From assembly GCF_000699445.3 (NCBI RefSeq), contig NC_067197.1, positions 5,338,152 to 5,402,151 of the forward strand: 64,000 nucleotides of DNA, given 5' to 3'. The notes beneath the pieces are model-generated. The model made no database searches and was not told where the DNA came from. It worked only from the letters and a program-made list of their open reading frames with translations. Positions 36,250-47,904 of the stretch are shown here, piece after piece. The position numbers and the translations under genes are program-made. The stretch's first letter is position 1, and every line of letters begins with the position of its first letter. This DNA comes from Schistosoma haematobium. Lineage: Eukaryota > Platyhelminthes > Trematoda > Strigeidida > Schistosomatidae.

Positions 36250-37486
36250 TTTCGCGCCTGTTACTCCCAATGGAGCATAGGCCGCTGACCAGCATTCTCC
36301 AACCCACTCTGTCCTGGGCCTTCTTTTCTAGTTCCATCCAATTCTTGTTCATTTTTCTCATGTCTATTTCCATTTCTCGGCGTAATGTGTTCTTTGGTCT
36401 TCCTCTTTTCCTTTGGCCTTCAGGATTCCATGTGAGGGCTTGTCTTGTGACGCAGTTCGGTGCTTTCCTCAATGTGTGTCCTATCCACTTCCAGCGCTTC
36501 TTCCTGATTTCTTCCTCCGCTGGGATCTGGTTTGTTCTCTCCCACAGTACGTTGTTGCTAATAGTGTCCGGCCAATGGATCTGAAGTATTTTGCGTAGAC
36601 AGCTGTTAATAAACACCTGTATTTTCTGGATGATGGCTTTCGTAGTTCTCCAGATTTCTGCCACATACAGTAGAACTGTCTTGACATTTGTATTCAAAAT
36701 CCTGACCATGGTGTTGATTAACAGTTGTTTTGAGTTCCAGATGCCCTTCAGTTGTAAATATACTGCTCTTGCTTTACCGATCCGCGCCTTCACATTTGCA
36801 TCAGATCCACCATGTTCATCAATGATGCTGCCCAAATATGTAAAGGTTTTTACATCTTCCAAATCTTCTCCGTCAATTGTGATTGGATTGGTGCATTCTG
36901 TGTTGTATTGGAGAATCCTGCTTTTCCCTTTGTGTATATTGAGACCTACTGATGCTGAGGCTGCTGCACTGGTCGTCTTCTCCTGCATCTGTTGTTGCGT
37001 TTGGGATAGAAGGGCCAGATCATCTGCGAAGTCCAGATCGTCCAACCGCATCCTAGATGCCCATTGCATCCCGTGCTTCCCTTCAGAAGTTGACGTCTTC
37101 ATGATCCAGTCGATCACCAGGAGAAAGAGAAAGGGTGAGAGTAAGCAACCTTGCCTGACACCGGTCTTTACCTCGAACGAGTTTGTCAACTGTCCTCTAT
37201 GCAAAATTTTGCAGTTTAGTCCATCATAGGAATTCTGTGTGACATTGACTATCTTCTGAGGCACGCCGTAGTGTCGAAGAAGTTTCCATAGTGTTGTTCT
37301 GTCCACGCTATCAAATGCCTTTTCGTAGTCAATGAAGTTGATGTAGAGTGATGAATTCCATTCAATTGATTGTTCCACAATGATCCGTAGAGTTGCGATT
37401 TGGTCTGTACACGATCTATCCTTACGGAATCTTGCCTGTTGGTCACGAAGTTGGGCGTCTACGCAGTCCTTCATCCTGTTTAACAA
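36250..37486 (-). pseudogene. LINE copy 2, reverse transcriptase catalytic and C-terminal part
   Basis: About 416 residues starting just after the nonsense codon: [20 protein letters not shown], then [18 protein letters not shown] (motif A), [20 protein letters not shown] (motif B), [15 protein letters not shown] (motif C with ADD), [39 protein letters not shown] and a terminal [11 protein letters not shown]. All polymerase motifs are intact. The final codons (coding ends near 36236) run into the target-site duplication, so the native stop is not conserved. Confidence 0.85.
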
Positions 37487-37504
37487 TACCCTGTTGAAGA
37501 CTTT

Positions 37505-38836
37505 TCACGGTATTGAGAGAAGAGTGATGCCCCTGTAGTTATCATAGTTGCTGAGATCGCCTTTCTTCGGTATTTTGACCAGAAGTCCTTCTCTCCAGTC
37601 TTTTGGTACTTGTTCCTCATCCCAAATCTTATTGAAGAGAATGTGGAGTATCCTTGCAGTTGCCGCTACGTCTGCTTTTAGTGCCTCTGCTGGGATGCTG
37701 TCCGGTCCTGCTGCTTTTCCACTCTTGATTTGTCTGATGGCCATGCTGGTTTCTTCAATTGTTGGTGGGCCAACATCGATTGGGAGGTCCGTGGGTGCTG
37801 CTTCGATTTTGGGTGGGTCCAATGGAGCTGGTCGATTCAAGATCTCTTTGAAGTGTTCTACCCACATGTTTTGTTGCTCTTCAATGTTGGTGATTACCAC
37901 ACCTTCCTTGCTTTTCACTGGTCGTTCTGGTTTGCGGCGATTTCCAGAGAGTTTCTTTGTCATGTCATACAATTGTCTCATGTTTCCTTCTCTTGCAGCC
38001 TTTTCCGCCGTCATTGCTAAATCTTCCACATATTTATGTTTGTCGGTTCTGATGCTCCTCTTCACTTGTTTGTTTACTACTGTGTATTCAGCTTGTGCCT
38101 TGGCTTTTTCTGCTCTTGTTCGGCTGGTATTGATTGCTGCCTTCTTGTTCCTTCTTTCTTGAATCTTATCCAGTGTATCAACAGTGATCCATTCCTTGTG
38201 ATGGTGCTTCTTGTGACCCAGGATCTCATGACATGTTGAAGTGATTGCCTCTTTGATCCCCTTCCAGTTGCTCTCCACAGTAGTTCCTTCTCCATTGAGT
38301 AGATCATGAAAGGCCTGGAACTTGTTGCTGAAGACTATCTTGAATTTGTTGAGTTTGTTAGTATCCTGAAGAAAGGCCGTATTGAACTTTTGTGATATTG
38401 TCTGCCCCGTTGTCCAGTGCTTCTTGAGTTTCAATTTCATCTTGGCGACCAGCAAGTGATGATCTGATGCCATATCAGCTCCTCTCTTGGTTCTCACGTC
38501 CTCTATAGTCCTCCTGAACGTTTTGTTGATGCAAATATGGTCGATTTGGTTTTGTGTAGTATGATCCGGTGAAGTCCATGTGGTTTTGTGTATGCGTTTA
38601 TGTGGGAATATGGTGCCGCCTATGACCAGCTTATTGAAGGCACATAGATTTGAAAATCTCTCACCATTTTCGTTTCTTTCTCCCAGTCCGTGTCGTCCCA
38701 TGATGTCTTCATATCCAGTGTTGTCCGTTCCAACCTTGGCGTTGAAATCTCCCATCAGAATGGTCAGGTCCTTTGTTGTGCACTTCTCGACGATTGACTG
38801 CAGCCTATTGTAGAATTGATCTTTAGCATCTTCATT
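37505..38836 (-). pseudogene. LINE copy 2, endonuclease end and polymerase start
   Basis: Open from the insertion junction at 38836 through LMGDFNAKVG (endonuclease Asp/Asn), [25 protein letters not shown] (SDH motif), a lysine-rich linker, GKAAGPDSIPAEALK and [11 protein letters not shown], then TGA at 37505-37507 where sister copies have Gly of SIPGKVF. Here endonuclease and polymerase lie in one continuous frame across NKTFRRT, unlike copies 1 and 3. This shows the ancestral organisation is a single polyprotein. Confidence 0.85.
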
Positions 38837-38849
38837 GTAGTCGTTGGTA
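38837..38849. repeat. Target-site duplication of copy 3, left copy
   Basis: GTAGTCGTTGGTA, repeated exactly at 42053-42065. The target was the endonuclease region of copy 2 (codons around APTNDYN). Confidence 0.9.
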
Positions 38850-38858
38850 CTTACTTAC

Positions 38859-41108
38859 TTACTTACACCTGTTACTCCTCGTGAAGGAGCATAGGTCGCT
38901 CACCAGCATTCTCCATCCAACCCTGTTCTGGGCAATCCTCTCCGGCTCTTTCCATTTAATATCTGCTTTTATTTCCCGGTGTAATGTGTTCTTTGGCCTT
39001 CCTCTTTTCCGCTTCCCTTCAGGATTCCAAGTTAGGGCTTGTCTCGTGATGCAGTTTGACGATTTGCGTAGTGTATGTCCTATCCATTTCCATCGTCTTT
39101 TCCTAATTTCCTCTTCAGCTGGAAGTTGGTTTGTTCTCTCCCACAGAAGGCTATTGCTGATGGTATCCGTCCAATGGATGTTGAGTATCTTGCGTAGACA
39201 ACTATTTATAAATACTTGTACTTTCTTGATTGTGGTTGTTGTAGTTCTCCAAGTTTCAGCTCCATACAGTAGAATTGCCTTGACGTTCGTATTGAAGATT
39301 CTCACTTTGATATTGGTTGAAAGTTGTTTTGAGTTCCATATGTTCTTCAATTGTAGGAATGCGGCCCTTGCTTTGCCAATCCTCGCCTTTACGTCTGCAT
39401 CGGATCCTCCTTGTTCATCGACGATGCTTCCCAGATATGTGAAGGATTCTACATCTTCCAGAGTTTCGCCATCAAGTGTGATTGGATTGCTGTTCTCCGC
39501 TTTGAATTTGAGGACCTTGGTTTTCCCTTTGTGTATGCTGAGGCCTACTGATGCAGAGACTGCTGCTACATTGGCTGTCTTTATCTGAATCTGTTCACGT
39601 GTACGTGATAGGAGGGCTAGGTCATCTGCGAAGTCCAGATCGTCTAATTGGTTCTGAGCTGTCCATTGTATTCCGTGTTTTCCTTCAGATGTTGAGGTCT
39701 TCATAATCCAGTCGACCACCAGAAGAAAGAGGAAGGGAGAGAGTAAACAGCCTTGTCTGACTCCGGTCCTTACTTGGAATGCATCTGTCAGCTGTCCTCC
39801 ATGCACTACTTTGCACTGTAGTCCGTCGTATGAGTTCCGGATAATATTGACAATCTTCTCAGGAACTCCGTAGTGTCGAAGAAGTTTCCATAATGTCCTC
39901 CTATCTACACTGTCGAATGCCTTTTCATAATCAATGAAGTTGATGTATAGTGATGAGTTCCACTCAACTGATTGTTCGACGATGATCCGTAGTGTTGCAA
40001 TTTGGTCTGTGCACGACCGATCCTTACGGAATCCAGCTTGTTGATCTCGAAGTTGGGCGATAACTGCATCCTTCATCCGGTTCAGCAACACCCTGTTGAA
40101 GACTTTCCCTGGTATTGACAGTAGTGTTATGCCTCTGTAGTTTTCACATTTGCTCAGATCTCCTTTCTTTGGAATCTTGACGAGGTGTCCCTCTTTCCAG
40201 TCCATCGGCACTTGTTCCTCCTCCCAAATCTTTTTGAATAGAGGGTAAAGCATGCTTGTGGTTACTTCGACGTCTGATTTCAGTGCTTCAGCTGGTATGT
40301 TGTCGGGTCCTGCTGCTTTCCCGTTCTTGATTTGTCTGACGGCCATTCTAATTTCTTCCGTCATTGGTGGGTTGACATCTATAGGAAGATCTGTGTGTGC
40401 TGCTTCGATGTCCGGTGGATTCATTGGAGCCGGCCTATTCAGGAGTTCCTCGAAGTATTCTACCCATCTGTTTCGCTGTTGTTGAATTTCAGTGATTGGC
40501 TTGCCTTCTTTGTCTTTGACCGGCCTCTCTGGTTTACTGTATTTCCCTGATAGTTTCTTCGTTGTATCGTGAAGCTGTTTCATACTTCCTTCTCTAGCAG
40601 CTTTTTCTGCCGTCGTTGCTAATTCTTCCACGTATTTCTTCTTGTCGGCTCTAATGCTCCTCTTCACTTGCTTGTTTGCTTCTATGTATTCAGCTTGTGC
40701 TTGGACTTTCTCTGCTCGTGTTCGGCTGTTGTTCGTTGCTGCCTTCTTGTTCTTCCTTTCTTTGATCTTGTCCAGTGTTTCTGTAGAGATCCATTCCTTA
40801 TGATGGTATTTCTTTAGACCGAGAACCTCTTGACACGTTGAAGTTAATGCTTCCTTGATGCCTTTCCAGTTGTCCTCCATAGTAGTTTCTTCTTCTTTCA
40901 GTAGATCTTGTAAGGCTTGGAACCTGTTGTTGAGAGCTATCTTGAATTCATTGAGTTTGTCAGTATCTCGAAGGAAGGCTGTATTGAACCTTTGTATTGC
41001 TGTTTGTCCACTTGTCCAGTTCTTTTTTAGCTTCAGTTTCAAATTGGCTACAACTAGGTGGTGATCTGAAGCTACGTCAGCACCTCTCCTGGTTCTCACA
41101 TCTTCCAT
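38859..41108 (-). CDS. LINE reverse transcriptase, copy 3 (intact polymerase frame)
   Basis: 749 residues, stop-free. Order: SDHHLVV (endonuclease end, residues 14-20), lysine/glutamate-rich linker to about 250, [15 protein letters not shown] (263-277), [17 protein letters not shown] (323-339), [14 protein letters not shown] (357-370), [13 protein letters not shown] (391-403, motif A Asp), [15 protein letters not shown] (447-461, motif B), [11 protein letters not shown] (491-501, motif C), then FTYLGSIVD and the arginine-rich C-terminus [20 protein letters not shown]. Residues MKKMNNN are deleted before WKE, as at 35132. The Met at the start is only the first in frame after the A-run at 41121-41127; the native protein would begin in the endonuclease. 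Confidence 0.88.
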   Translation of the reverse strand: MEDVRTRRGADVASDHHLVVANLKLKLKKNWTSGQTAIQRFNTAFLRDTDKLNEFKIALNNRFQALQDLLKEEETTMEDNWKGIKEALTSTCQEVLGLKKYHHKEWISTETLDKIKERKNKKAATNNSRTRAEKVQAQAEYIEANKQVKRSIRADKKKYVEELATTAEKAAREGSMKQLHDTTKKLSGKYSKPERPVKDKEGKPITEIQQQRNRWVEYFEELLNRPAPMNPPDIEAAHTDLPIDVNPPMTEEIRMAVRQIKNGKAAGPDNIPAEALKSDVEVTTSMLYPLFKKIWEEEQVPMDWKEGHLVKIPKKGDLSKCENYRGITLLSIPGKVFNRVLLNRMKDAVIAQLRDQQAGFRKDRSCTDQIATLRIIVEQSVEWNSSLYINFIDYEKAFDSVDRRTLWKLLRHYGVPEKIVNIIRNSYDGLQCKVVHGGQLTDAFQVRTGVRQGCLLSPFLFLLVVDWIMKTSTSEGKHGIQWTAQNQLDDLDFADDLALLSRTREQIQIKTANVAAVSASVGLSIHKGKTKVLKFKAENSNPITLDGETLEDVESFTYLGSIVDEQGGSDADVKARIGKARAAFLQLKNIWNSKQLSTNIKVRIFNTNVKAILLYGAETWRTTTTTIKKVQVFINSCLRKILNIHWTDTISNSLLWERTNQLPAEEEIRKRRWKWIGHTLRKSSNCITRQALTWNPEGKRKRGRPKNTLHREIKADIKWKEPERIAQNRVGWRMLVSDLCSFTRSNRCK

Positions 41109-41790
41109 TGTCCTTCGGAATTTTTTTGTTGATGCAAATATGGTCTATCTGGTTCTCTGTAGTGTGGTCCGGTGAGATCCATGTAGCCTTGTGTATACGC
41201 TTGTGTGGAAATATTGTGCCTCCTATGACTAATTTGTTGAATGCACACAAATTTGCAAATCTTTCTCCATTTTCGTTTCTTTCTCCCAGTCCATGTCATC
41301 CCATAATATCTTCATATCCAGTGTTGTCTATTCCAACTTTGGCATTTAGATCTCCCATCAGAATGGTGAGGTCCTTTCTTGAGCATTTCTCAATGATTGA
41401 CTGCAGCCGCTCGTAGAATTGATCTTTAATGTCGTCGTTGCTATCATTGGTGGGTGCATAACATTGGATAATATTCATTAAGATCCCCTTCTTCTTTGTT
41501 TTGAATGATGCTTTGATGATTCTGGATCCGTGGGATTCCCATCCTACAAGTGCATTTCGTGCTACTTTGGAAAGCATTAGAGCGACTCCCTGAGTGTGTG
41601 GAGCATTGTCCTCCTCGTGACCGGAGTATAGCAGCATCTCTCCCGTAGCTAGCCTTTTCTGTCCAGCTTGGGTCCAGTGGGTTTCGCTGATTCCCAGTAC
41701 TGCTAAGTTGTATCTCCTCATTTCATTGCTATTTGACTGGTCTTGCCGGTTTCCCACATTGTTCGAACGTTCCATGTACCTATAAAAATT
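41109..41790 (-). pseudogene. LINE copy 3 endonuclease, broken
   Basis: Readable as MRRYNLAVLGISETHWTQ, LLYSGHEEDNAPHTQGVALM, WESHGSRIIKASFKTKK, IIQCYAPTNDS, ILMGDLNAKVG, then TGA at 41296-41298 in place of the Arg of [10 protein letters not shown]. The frame continues after it to [11 protein letters not shown], where a run of seven A (one too many relative to the polymerase frame) shifts it. Upstream, GTWNVRTMW is in a different frame through a one-base deficit near 41725. Three lesions make a functional endonuclease from this copy unlikely. Confidence 0.8.
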
Positions 41791-42052
41791 TTTGCTCTAG
41801 TTGTTAGAAGGGGCATCGGCCTCGTGGCTTCCGAAGGAATTCGGCTTTCACCATGAAGCGTCATAATTCTTCTAAATGAAGACCTTCTAACTCTCAGGGC
41901 AGAGTTAAAATGGTTTGAATTATTTTTTGTGGTAAGCGTTTTTTTAGCGAGTTAGTTTTCTACGGGATGGGGACGCTAACCCCATGCCCAACCCTCCTCC
42001 TTTACCCGGGCTTGGGACCGGCAGTAACTCTAGAAGAGCTACAGGCGGAGTT

Positions 42053-42478
42053 GTAGTCGTTGGTAGGCGCATAGCATTGGATGATGTTCATCGAAATGCC
42101 CTCTTTCTTTGTTTTGAACGAGGCTTTGATGATCCTTAGTCCATGAGATTCCCATCCTATAAGCGCATTTTGAGCTTGTTTGGACAGCATCAATGCAACT
42201 CTTTGTGTATGTGGTGCATTTTCTTCTTCATGGCCGGAGTATAACAGGAGCTCTCCTGTAGTTAGTCGTTGTTGTCCAACTTGTGTCCAATGTGTTTCAC
42301 TGATCCCAAGTACCTCTAGGTTGTATCTTCTCATTTCTGCAGCAATTTGGAAGGCTCTCCCGGTGACCCACATTGTACGAACATTCCATGTACCTAAATA
42401 AATGGTCGCTCTGGTTGTCAGAAGGGTCATCGGCCTCGTAACTTCCGAAGGGATTCGGCTTTCGTCATGAGGCGTCAT
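42053..42478 (-). pseudogene. LINE copy 2 endonuclease N-terminus, cut by copy 3
   Basis: Open frame MTPHDESRIPSEVTRPMTLL, then GTWNVRTMWVTGRAFQIAAE, LGISETHWTQVGQQRL, LLLYSGHEEENAPHTQ and IIQCYAPTNDYN. It carries the catalytic Asn of TWNVRT and the Glu of ISETHW. The last residues before its stop are read-through into the leader of copy 3. It shows what the unbroken N-terminus of the family looks like and where translation probably starts (about 190 nt into the element). Confidence 0.85.
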
Positions 42479-42667
42479 AGTTCTTCTAAATGAAGACCTT
42501 CCGACTCCCAGGGCAGAGTTTAAAAGGTTTGAATAATTTTTTATGGTTAGCGTTTTTTTAGCGAGTTAGTTTTCTACGGGATGGGGACGCTAACCCTATG
42601 CCCAACCCTCCTCCTTTATCCGGGCTTGGGACCGGCAGTAGCCCCCGGAGGGACTCCAGGTGGAGTT

Positions 42668-42835
42668 CAAGTCCTTCTTGATGGAGATCAAATGCTATCG
42701 ACCAAGTGAACGGGATCGAATTCGTCAGGGAGCACCTGTTCCCTCAAGATTACAGGTATATCCTGCTGACAAGTGCCAAGTAGCACGAAACTCACGTCCA
42801 GGTTTTCCTGTTGACTACCTCCAACCATCATTTTA
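42668..42835 (+). repeat. Family-B SINE, right part (split by LINE copy 2)
   Basis: Resumes after the duplication CAAGTCCTTCTTG: CGGGATCGAATTCGTCAGGG (B-box region), CCTCAAGATTACAGG, the ribozyme at 42752-42811 and the end CCTGTTGACTACCTCCAACC. The ribozyme has a good stem II (GTGCC / AGCAC-type, loop AAGT) and GAAA, but its core is CTGACAA, changing invariant G8, so it is predicted dead. Confidence 0.75.
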
Positions 42836-42839
42836 TCTC

Positions 42840-43130
42840 AACTTGTACCCTACTGTTTATTTCTATGCTGAGATACACATCGAAAAATTTAGCAGGGAAC
42901 TGATGTCTATAGTTTAGTGGATAACGTGTTGATATTTGAAGAAAAAAATATTGAAATTAAGTGTCAGTGTCTGCTTCATCTAATTACAATTTCATTCAGT
43001 CGTATAGGTCATGATTTTTTGATTATCAATTAGATGAATCTGTCTTAAATTTACCAATTTGTAAGGAAATAAGAATTCAATGATTAAATCCACTTGGTCT
43101 TGTTTTACTTGTATCTTCCTATTGATGTTG
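42840..43130. other. AT-rich spacer
   Basis: No feature recognised. Confidence 0.35.
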
Positions 43131-43134
43131 ATGA

Positions 43135-43385
43135 TTGTAATTCATCAATCTCTTGTTGGCCTCGGTATAACCTTAAATCACAAGCTTTTTAAGCAAAAAT
43201 GCATAGTGGCTAACAGTGGAATCCAAGACTCAGTAGTTAAGTGAATAACGCGATGTCATTTAAAGCGAACAGTATTGGGTTCAAGTCTCGGAGAGAACAT
43301 CAACTCTACGATGCAGGTACATTCAACTGATGAGTTCCAAATAGGACGAAATGCATGTCCTAGTCATTATCCATCTTTGATTAAG
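43135..43385 (+). repeat. Family-A (Sm-alpha-like) repeat
   Basis: Head CAAGACTCAGTAGTTAAGTG (A-box-like) and GGGTTCAAGTCTCGGAG (B-box-like), then GAACATCAACTCTACGATGC, the ribozyme, and TAGTCATTATCCATC. A piece in front (43140-43230) resembles inverted family-A 3' sequence. This is the clearest family-A head of the window. Confidence 0.65.
43318..43362 (+). ncRNA. Hammerhead ribozyme core (family A), stem I damaged
   Basis: Canonical CTGATGA and GAAA. Stem II is GTTC / GGAC, loop CAAATA. Stem III is ATGC / ATGT, weak. A deletion after the GTC removed the 3' strand of stem I (TGGATT in other copies), so despite a perfect core it is probably inactive. Confidence 0.55.
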
Positions 43386-44005
43386 AATTCAATGAGTTTT
43401 TCTTCCACTTACTTCTTTGAAACACTTCTCCTCTATTGTATAATTGTTATGGATTTTATATTTATGTATCACTTAATAAGGTATACCATCATCTAATATT
43501 ATATCAAATCATTTCAATAATGAAATACGATAAAAGACTGTCCTTTCTCTCGTTAGTTCATTCATTCATTTGTACTTTTATGTCACTTTTTTTAAAACGT
43601 CTTATTTATTTATTTATTTCTATAAGAGTCTATTTTACACTGTTGTCTTTCCTTCCAATTCAATATTCTTCTTTCATGAAAGAAAAAAAGGAATGATTTT
43701 CTTACATTGTAGCAAAATTTGAGGTAAACTCTCTCTCTCTCCCTCTCTCTCTCTCTCACTCACTCACACACACACACACACGCTCTCTATTTCGTCAAAA
43801 CAGTTGTTGCTTTTTCAGTATACTAATCTTTTCTTATTTCATTATGGTTAATATAATACTAGTAGTAACAATAATAAGTAGTATTAGTAATCTTTATCAA
43901 TGTAATTATATATATATACATCATTTGATGTCTCCAAAATGCATGTATGTATGTATGCGTTGATGCATATAAGCAATTCGATTGCTTATATACATACATT
44001 TGGTT

Positions 44006-44064
<59 letters not shown>

Positions 44065-45710
44065 AGAACTATATAATGTGTATATTTGTATTGAAATATC
44101 AATGTTACCAAGGTTGATAAGATTTATGACATGACAGAAATTATTTAAATACCAAGAGTGAACAGTTTTCACTCTATATATATATATATATCGTTTTAAG
44201 AATCACCTTGAATGTGCATTCTTTTTTTAAACTCCAGTTTTCCTTCTATATATGATGATGTATCGATCAGTTTCTATGAAAATGTATCATAACAATGTGG
44301 TGTTTTTGTGTTTGTATATTTTGTCTTCTTTTTCTTCATTTTCTTCTTTCTTCTTGTTCATTTGTCAGTTAGTTATAACTTATTATTCTTGTGTATCACA
44401 TTCATTGACTTCACAACATTTTGTATCTGTGAAATATGTTATTGAATGATAATAAACAATTGAATGATTGTTTTTTTTGGTATGATTCAAACTACTCAAT
44501 TATTCAGTAGTATAATCAGTAGTTTCTTTTTTTATCAAAAAAAATATTTTATTTTAATCATCTAATATGATTGTTGTTTGAATTTATAAATTTGATCATC
44601 TCTATTACCAAAGATCTAACTAGACTATTAGAATGATTTGATTTGATTTGTTTATCAATTTATGAGCTTTAATTCTATTGTTTAGTATTATGATGACTGA
44701 GTTTTATAGTTTAGATCATCGGAGGAACTTTCTTACATAATTGTTGTGAACTAGAAAGTTGTAAATAGATTTTGGATATTGTAAGATCCATCTTGAAGAT
44801 TTTTTGTATGAAAATCTCTTCATGTATACACTTGTAATTTGCTTTTATTGATTCCTTCAGTTGTACATTTTGTTAGTCATTTTGGTTCCATTTGAAATGG
44901 TAGTTTTTGTATTTTATTGTAGTTCTTGTTTTCCTTACGCTTTCACCGAGTCTTCATGTTTCTTCCTGAACTTCATTTATGCTGTTTTAGTTGATATTTA
45001 GTCTTGGCGGCAGCCATGTTGATTTGTTCTTCATTTGATTGTGTTGCTTGCATTGACTGGAATTGTGCATTTTTGATTATGAATTGAAGTACTCTTCTAG
45101 AATTGTAAACATGCGGTATTATAACGTAACCAAATACTATCTTTCTAACGTGATCTATCCAGAAAGGATAGACTAACATTTATATGTTGCGATTGATTTG
45201 ATTAAATGAACAAATAGTGGTTCAATAACTGAATGAACTGTCATTTACTCAATCAACTTGTTTTGGCTTCAACTGGCCAATAAAGCGTATCTAAACTACC
45301 TAGACAGTTATTCTTCAATCCAAACCTTAGTTTGAATTCTAAGTATACATATTGATGAATATTCAAATATAAGCATAGAACAACTGTTAAATGATTTTGT
45401 AACTAAGGTCAGTTCGTGATGCAAGTTTGCCGATTAAGTTGAATGATTAGAGCCGTTACAACCAAATGGTACTCACTCAAATTTAATGTAGACTAGTATT
45501 ATAGGCTTTAAAAAAATCCACATTATTATTAAATATTTATTCTAACTGATCATTTAATGATAAAAAATATTACATTGTCCAATTTTAATTCTGATGGCAG
45601 TCCTTTTCTGGTATGGCTAATAAACTTTGTTTCGTTTCACTTCAGATCGAGGTTAAATTGACGGCAAACTCGTACAGACCTTAATTCTATCATGATTGTC
45701 ATTTCAACAT
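43386..45710. other. AT-rich DNA with microsatellites
   Basis: Over 2.3 kb without recognised elements. Simple repeats: (CT)n and (CA)n at 43726-43780, (AT)n of about 26 units at 44009-44062, and a short (AT)n near 44178. Frames here are short and of skewed composition. No splice-bounded exon was convincing. Confidence 0.5.
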
Positions 45711-45711
45711 C

Positions 45712-46053
45712 AAGATGTATCTTACTTACTTACTTAATTAATTAATTAATTAATTCATTCATTACTTATTTACTTACTTACTTACTTATTTACTCGCTCA
45801 CGCCTATTGCTCCCAATGGAGCATAGACCGCCGACCAACATTCTCCAACACACTCTGTCCTGGACCTTCCTTTCCAGTTCTATCCAATTCTTGTTCATTC
45901 ATCTCATGTCTGTCTGTCTCCATTTCTCGACGTAATGTGTTCTTTGGTCTTTTTCTCCTCCTCCTTTGGCCTTGAGTATTCCATGTGAGGGGTTGCCTTG
46001 TGACACAGTTCGGTGCTTTCCTCAATGTGTATCCCATCCACTAAGATGTATCT
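45712..46053 (-). mobile_element. TAAG-LINE 3' fragment with target-site duplication
   Basis: Insertion 45723-46042 flanked by AAGATGTATCT (45712-45722 and 46043-46053). The plus strand begins with a mixed CTTA/AATT/TTAC tail of ~75 bp, then CGCCTATTGCTCCCAATGG. The encoded piece ([29 protein letters not shown]) belongs to the subfamily of copy 2. Only ~240 bp of element body. Confidence 0.85.
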
Positions 46054-46129
46054 ATGACCATGAAGAAAACACCTGTGATCAATGAGATGCAAGTTTTTTA
46101 TTATTCAGTGTTATAATTGTATGGTAACT

Positions 46130-46260
46130 AGCAGAAGAATTCAAAATATGTGTTTAATCCTATTTGAAACTAATCAGCTGGATGTACCTAGATCTCCAGT
46201 ACTAATGTTCATCTCGAGACTTAAATAATCAACGCATTATCCACTAACTTTATAAATTCA
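46130..46260 (-). repeat. Family-A repeat, decayed
   Basis: Minus strand: GTACATCCAGCTGATTAG, loop TTTCAAATA, GGATTAAAC. The core is mutated at G8 and in GAAA. Confidence 0.5.
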
Positions 46261-46264
46261 TACA

Positions 46265-47360
46265 AGCAACAAACCTCTACATATATAATTACCATCATCA
46301 TGTTTACATTTAAATAACAGAATTATGATAAACACTTATTACTTACTATTTTTCAGTAGTTTCTAAACTTTTATTATTCATTAAAAAGAAAATGTAAATA
46401 TCTTCTTTTCAATCGAAAGAGAAAAGTAGTTTAGACTCAATAAAAGAAGAGAAAAATAACTAAATCAATGAATTCCAGTTTTATGATGATTTCAACCAAT
46501 TGATCATATCACATAATTAGAAAGAAGTAATTTATTCAATATTTTGATAGATTAGGTCAACTATACAAATGAAGAATTCAATTTCATTTAGATTTGTATA
46601 ATCTCAAATATAAAAAAATAAAAACGTATTTTATTCTTAGAAAAGTTTGATGATTGTACGAAAATCTGGAGTTTATATGATCCTTAATCTTTAAACGTCG
46701 TTGTTGTTGTTGTCATCATCATCATCATCATCATTTATTTGATAGTGACTAGGTAGCGCTGTCTGAATTGTCAAAGTTGATGAAGGCTTCTGAAGAAACC
46801 AATTTTCATGTCTGGATAATATCTTATTTACTCGAGTAGTATACACACTTGGGAAGGGGTAAATATTTTCAGGGGGAATCGTATGTTAATGGAAATCTAA
46901 AGGATGAGTTGTTAGGATTTGCTACCATTAAATGAGTAAAATACAATTCTAGTTTTTATTTTTTTTTAACAAGTGCACATTGTATTCACACATGAAATAC
47001 ATCAATCAAATCGGTCAGTGCATCTTATAGGTATTTCCATCACGATTAATCTAGAATTACGGTAGAGCAGTAAACTAGGCTGATCTGCATTGACTGTTAA
47101 TGTTAATTTATAGGATACAGTTCCACTATTTTTCGAGAATAGCATGATGATGTATGTCAGATTTTGCCGAGGAGTGGTTAGGTATGAAGAAAATTATTAA
47201 AATTATATTGAGAAGTCGTAATTAGTTTCTAATCATGTGGAAAGTGATCTAAAAGTAACCGATGACATTAGTTCATGGATGCAGTATGTGAGAAATGTAG
47301 ACTATTGGATTTCAACCCTATAATTTAACGATAGTACCCTTATTTGCTGAACTTTGAAAA
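46265..47360. other. AT-rich DNA without recognised features
   Basis: A short GTT/CAT tract at 46700-46735; otherwise nothing seen. Confidence 0.45.
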
Positions 47361-47363
47361 TCT

Positions 47364-47540
47364 TAGAAGAAGAGGAAAACCAAGGAACACATTACAACGA
47401 GAAATGAAGACAGACATGAGGAGAATGAACAACTATTAGATAGAACCAGAAAGAAAGGCGTAGGACACAATGAGTTGGAGAATTCTGGTTGGCGGCCCAT
47501 GCTCCTTTAGGGGTGACAGGCGTAATTAAATAAGTGATAG
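47364..47540 (+). mobile_element. TAAG-LINE 3' end fragment
   Basis: AGAAGAGGAAAACCAAGG, ACGAGAAATGAAGACAGAC and TGGGGTGACAGGCG-like end (AGGGGTGACAGGCGTAATTA) match the last ~170 bp of the copy-2 subfamily. Stops interrupt it. Confidence 0.75.
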
Positions 47541-47900
47541 TTAACTCAGCTCATTAAATATCTGTAGCCACTGAGTATTGAAGATATTACAAGAGTATTG
47601 AAAAACCGATCATATAGCATGATTTTTTGCTCAACTCCAGTTAATAGTTTATTCGAGTGAAATGTATGATGATTGGTTCAATCTTTCATAAATAATTCCA
47701 TTAAAATTGGATTGAAAGTTTAAGCACAAATTCTGGTTCGGACCTCATAACACTTACTTTACTCTAACAGTCGAATATTATCACTAATACTCATAAAATG
47801 AATGACTCAATGCGGAATAAATTACCTTGTATTATATTATCATCGAATACTGGAATTACAAACCAATTATTATTTCATTCTTATTATTAAGTCTGTTGTG
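47541..47900. other. AT-rich spacer
   Basis: No feature recognised. Confidence 0.35.
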
Positions 47901-47904
47901 ATAA

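Larger units (their letters stand above)
38850..42052 (-). mobile_element. Full-length TAAG-LINE copy 3, nested in copy 2
   Basis: A 3.2 kb element with an exact 13-bp duplication, 5' leader from AACTCCGCCTGTAGCTC, endonuclease, polymerase and a tail of CTTACTTACTTACTTACACC on the plus strand. It is closely similar to copy 1 (7609-10818) and clearly different from its host copy 2. Lesions: the shared frame break at the endonuclease start, a nonsense codon in the endonuclease (41296) and an A-run frameshift before the polymerase. The polymerase frame itself is complete to the native end. Confidence 0.9.
36250..42667 (-). mobile_element. Full-length TAAG-LINE copy 2, interrupted by copy 3
   Basis: Target-site duplication CAAGTCCTTCTTG on both sides. 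Leaving out the inserted copy 3 (38850-42052) and its duplicated 13 bp, this element is about 3.2 kb, the same as copies 1 and 3. From the 5' end (42667) it has the leader starting AACTCCACCTGGAG, an endonuclease with uninterrupted N-terminus, the polymerase and the C-terminal region. Its protein differs clearly from copies 1 and 3, so it is a sister subfamily, also seen at 25570, 45723, 47364 and 48275. The known lesions are one nonsense codon and the insertion. Confidence 0.9.

Noticed and set aside
42716..42811. tRNA genes suggested by A- and B-box motifs in the SINE heads
   Set aside because: No cloverleaf with paired acceptor stem could be drawn; the boxes are tRNA-derived pol III promoter remnants of SINEs.
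22752..43372. Counting every GGACGAAAC match as an active hammerhead
   Set aside because: Many copies have changes in invariant positions (G8, A6, U4, GAAA) or lack stem I; only those with an intact or near-intact core were listed as ribozymes.
44973..45179. Minus-strand 68-codon frame with ordinary amino-acid composition
   Set aside because: No splice signals, no recognisable domain, and of a length expected by chance in AT-rich DNA of this size.
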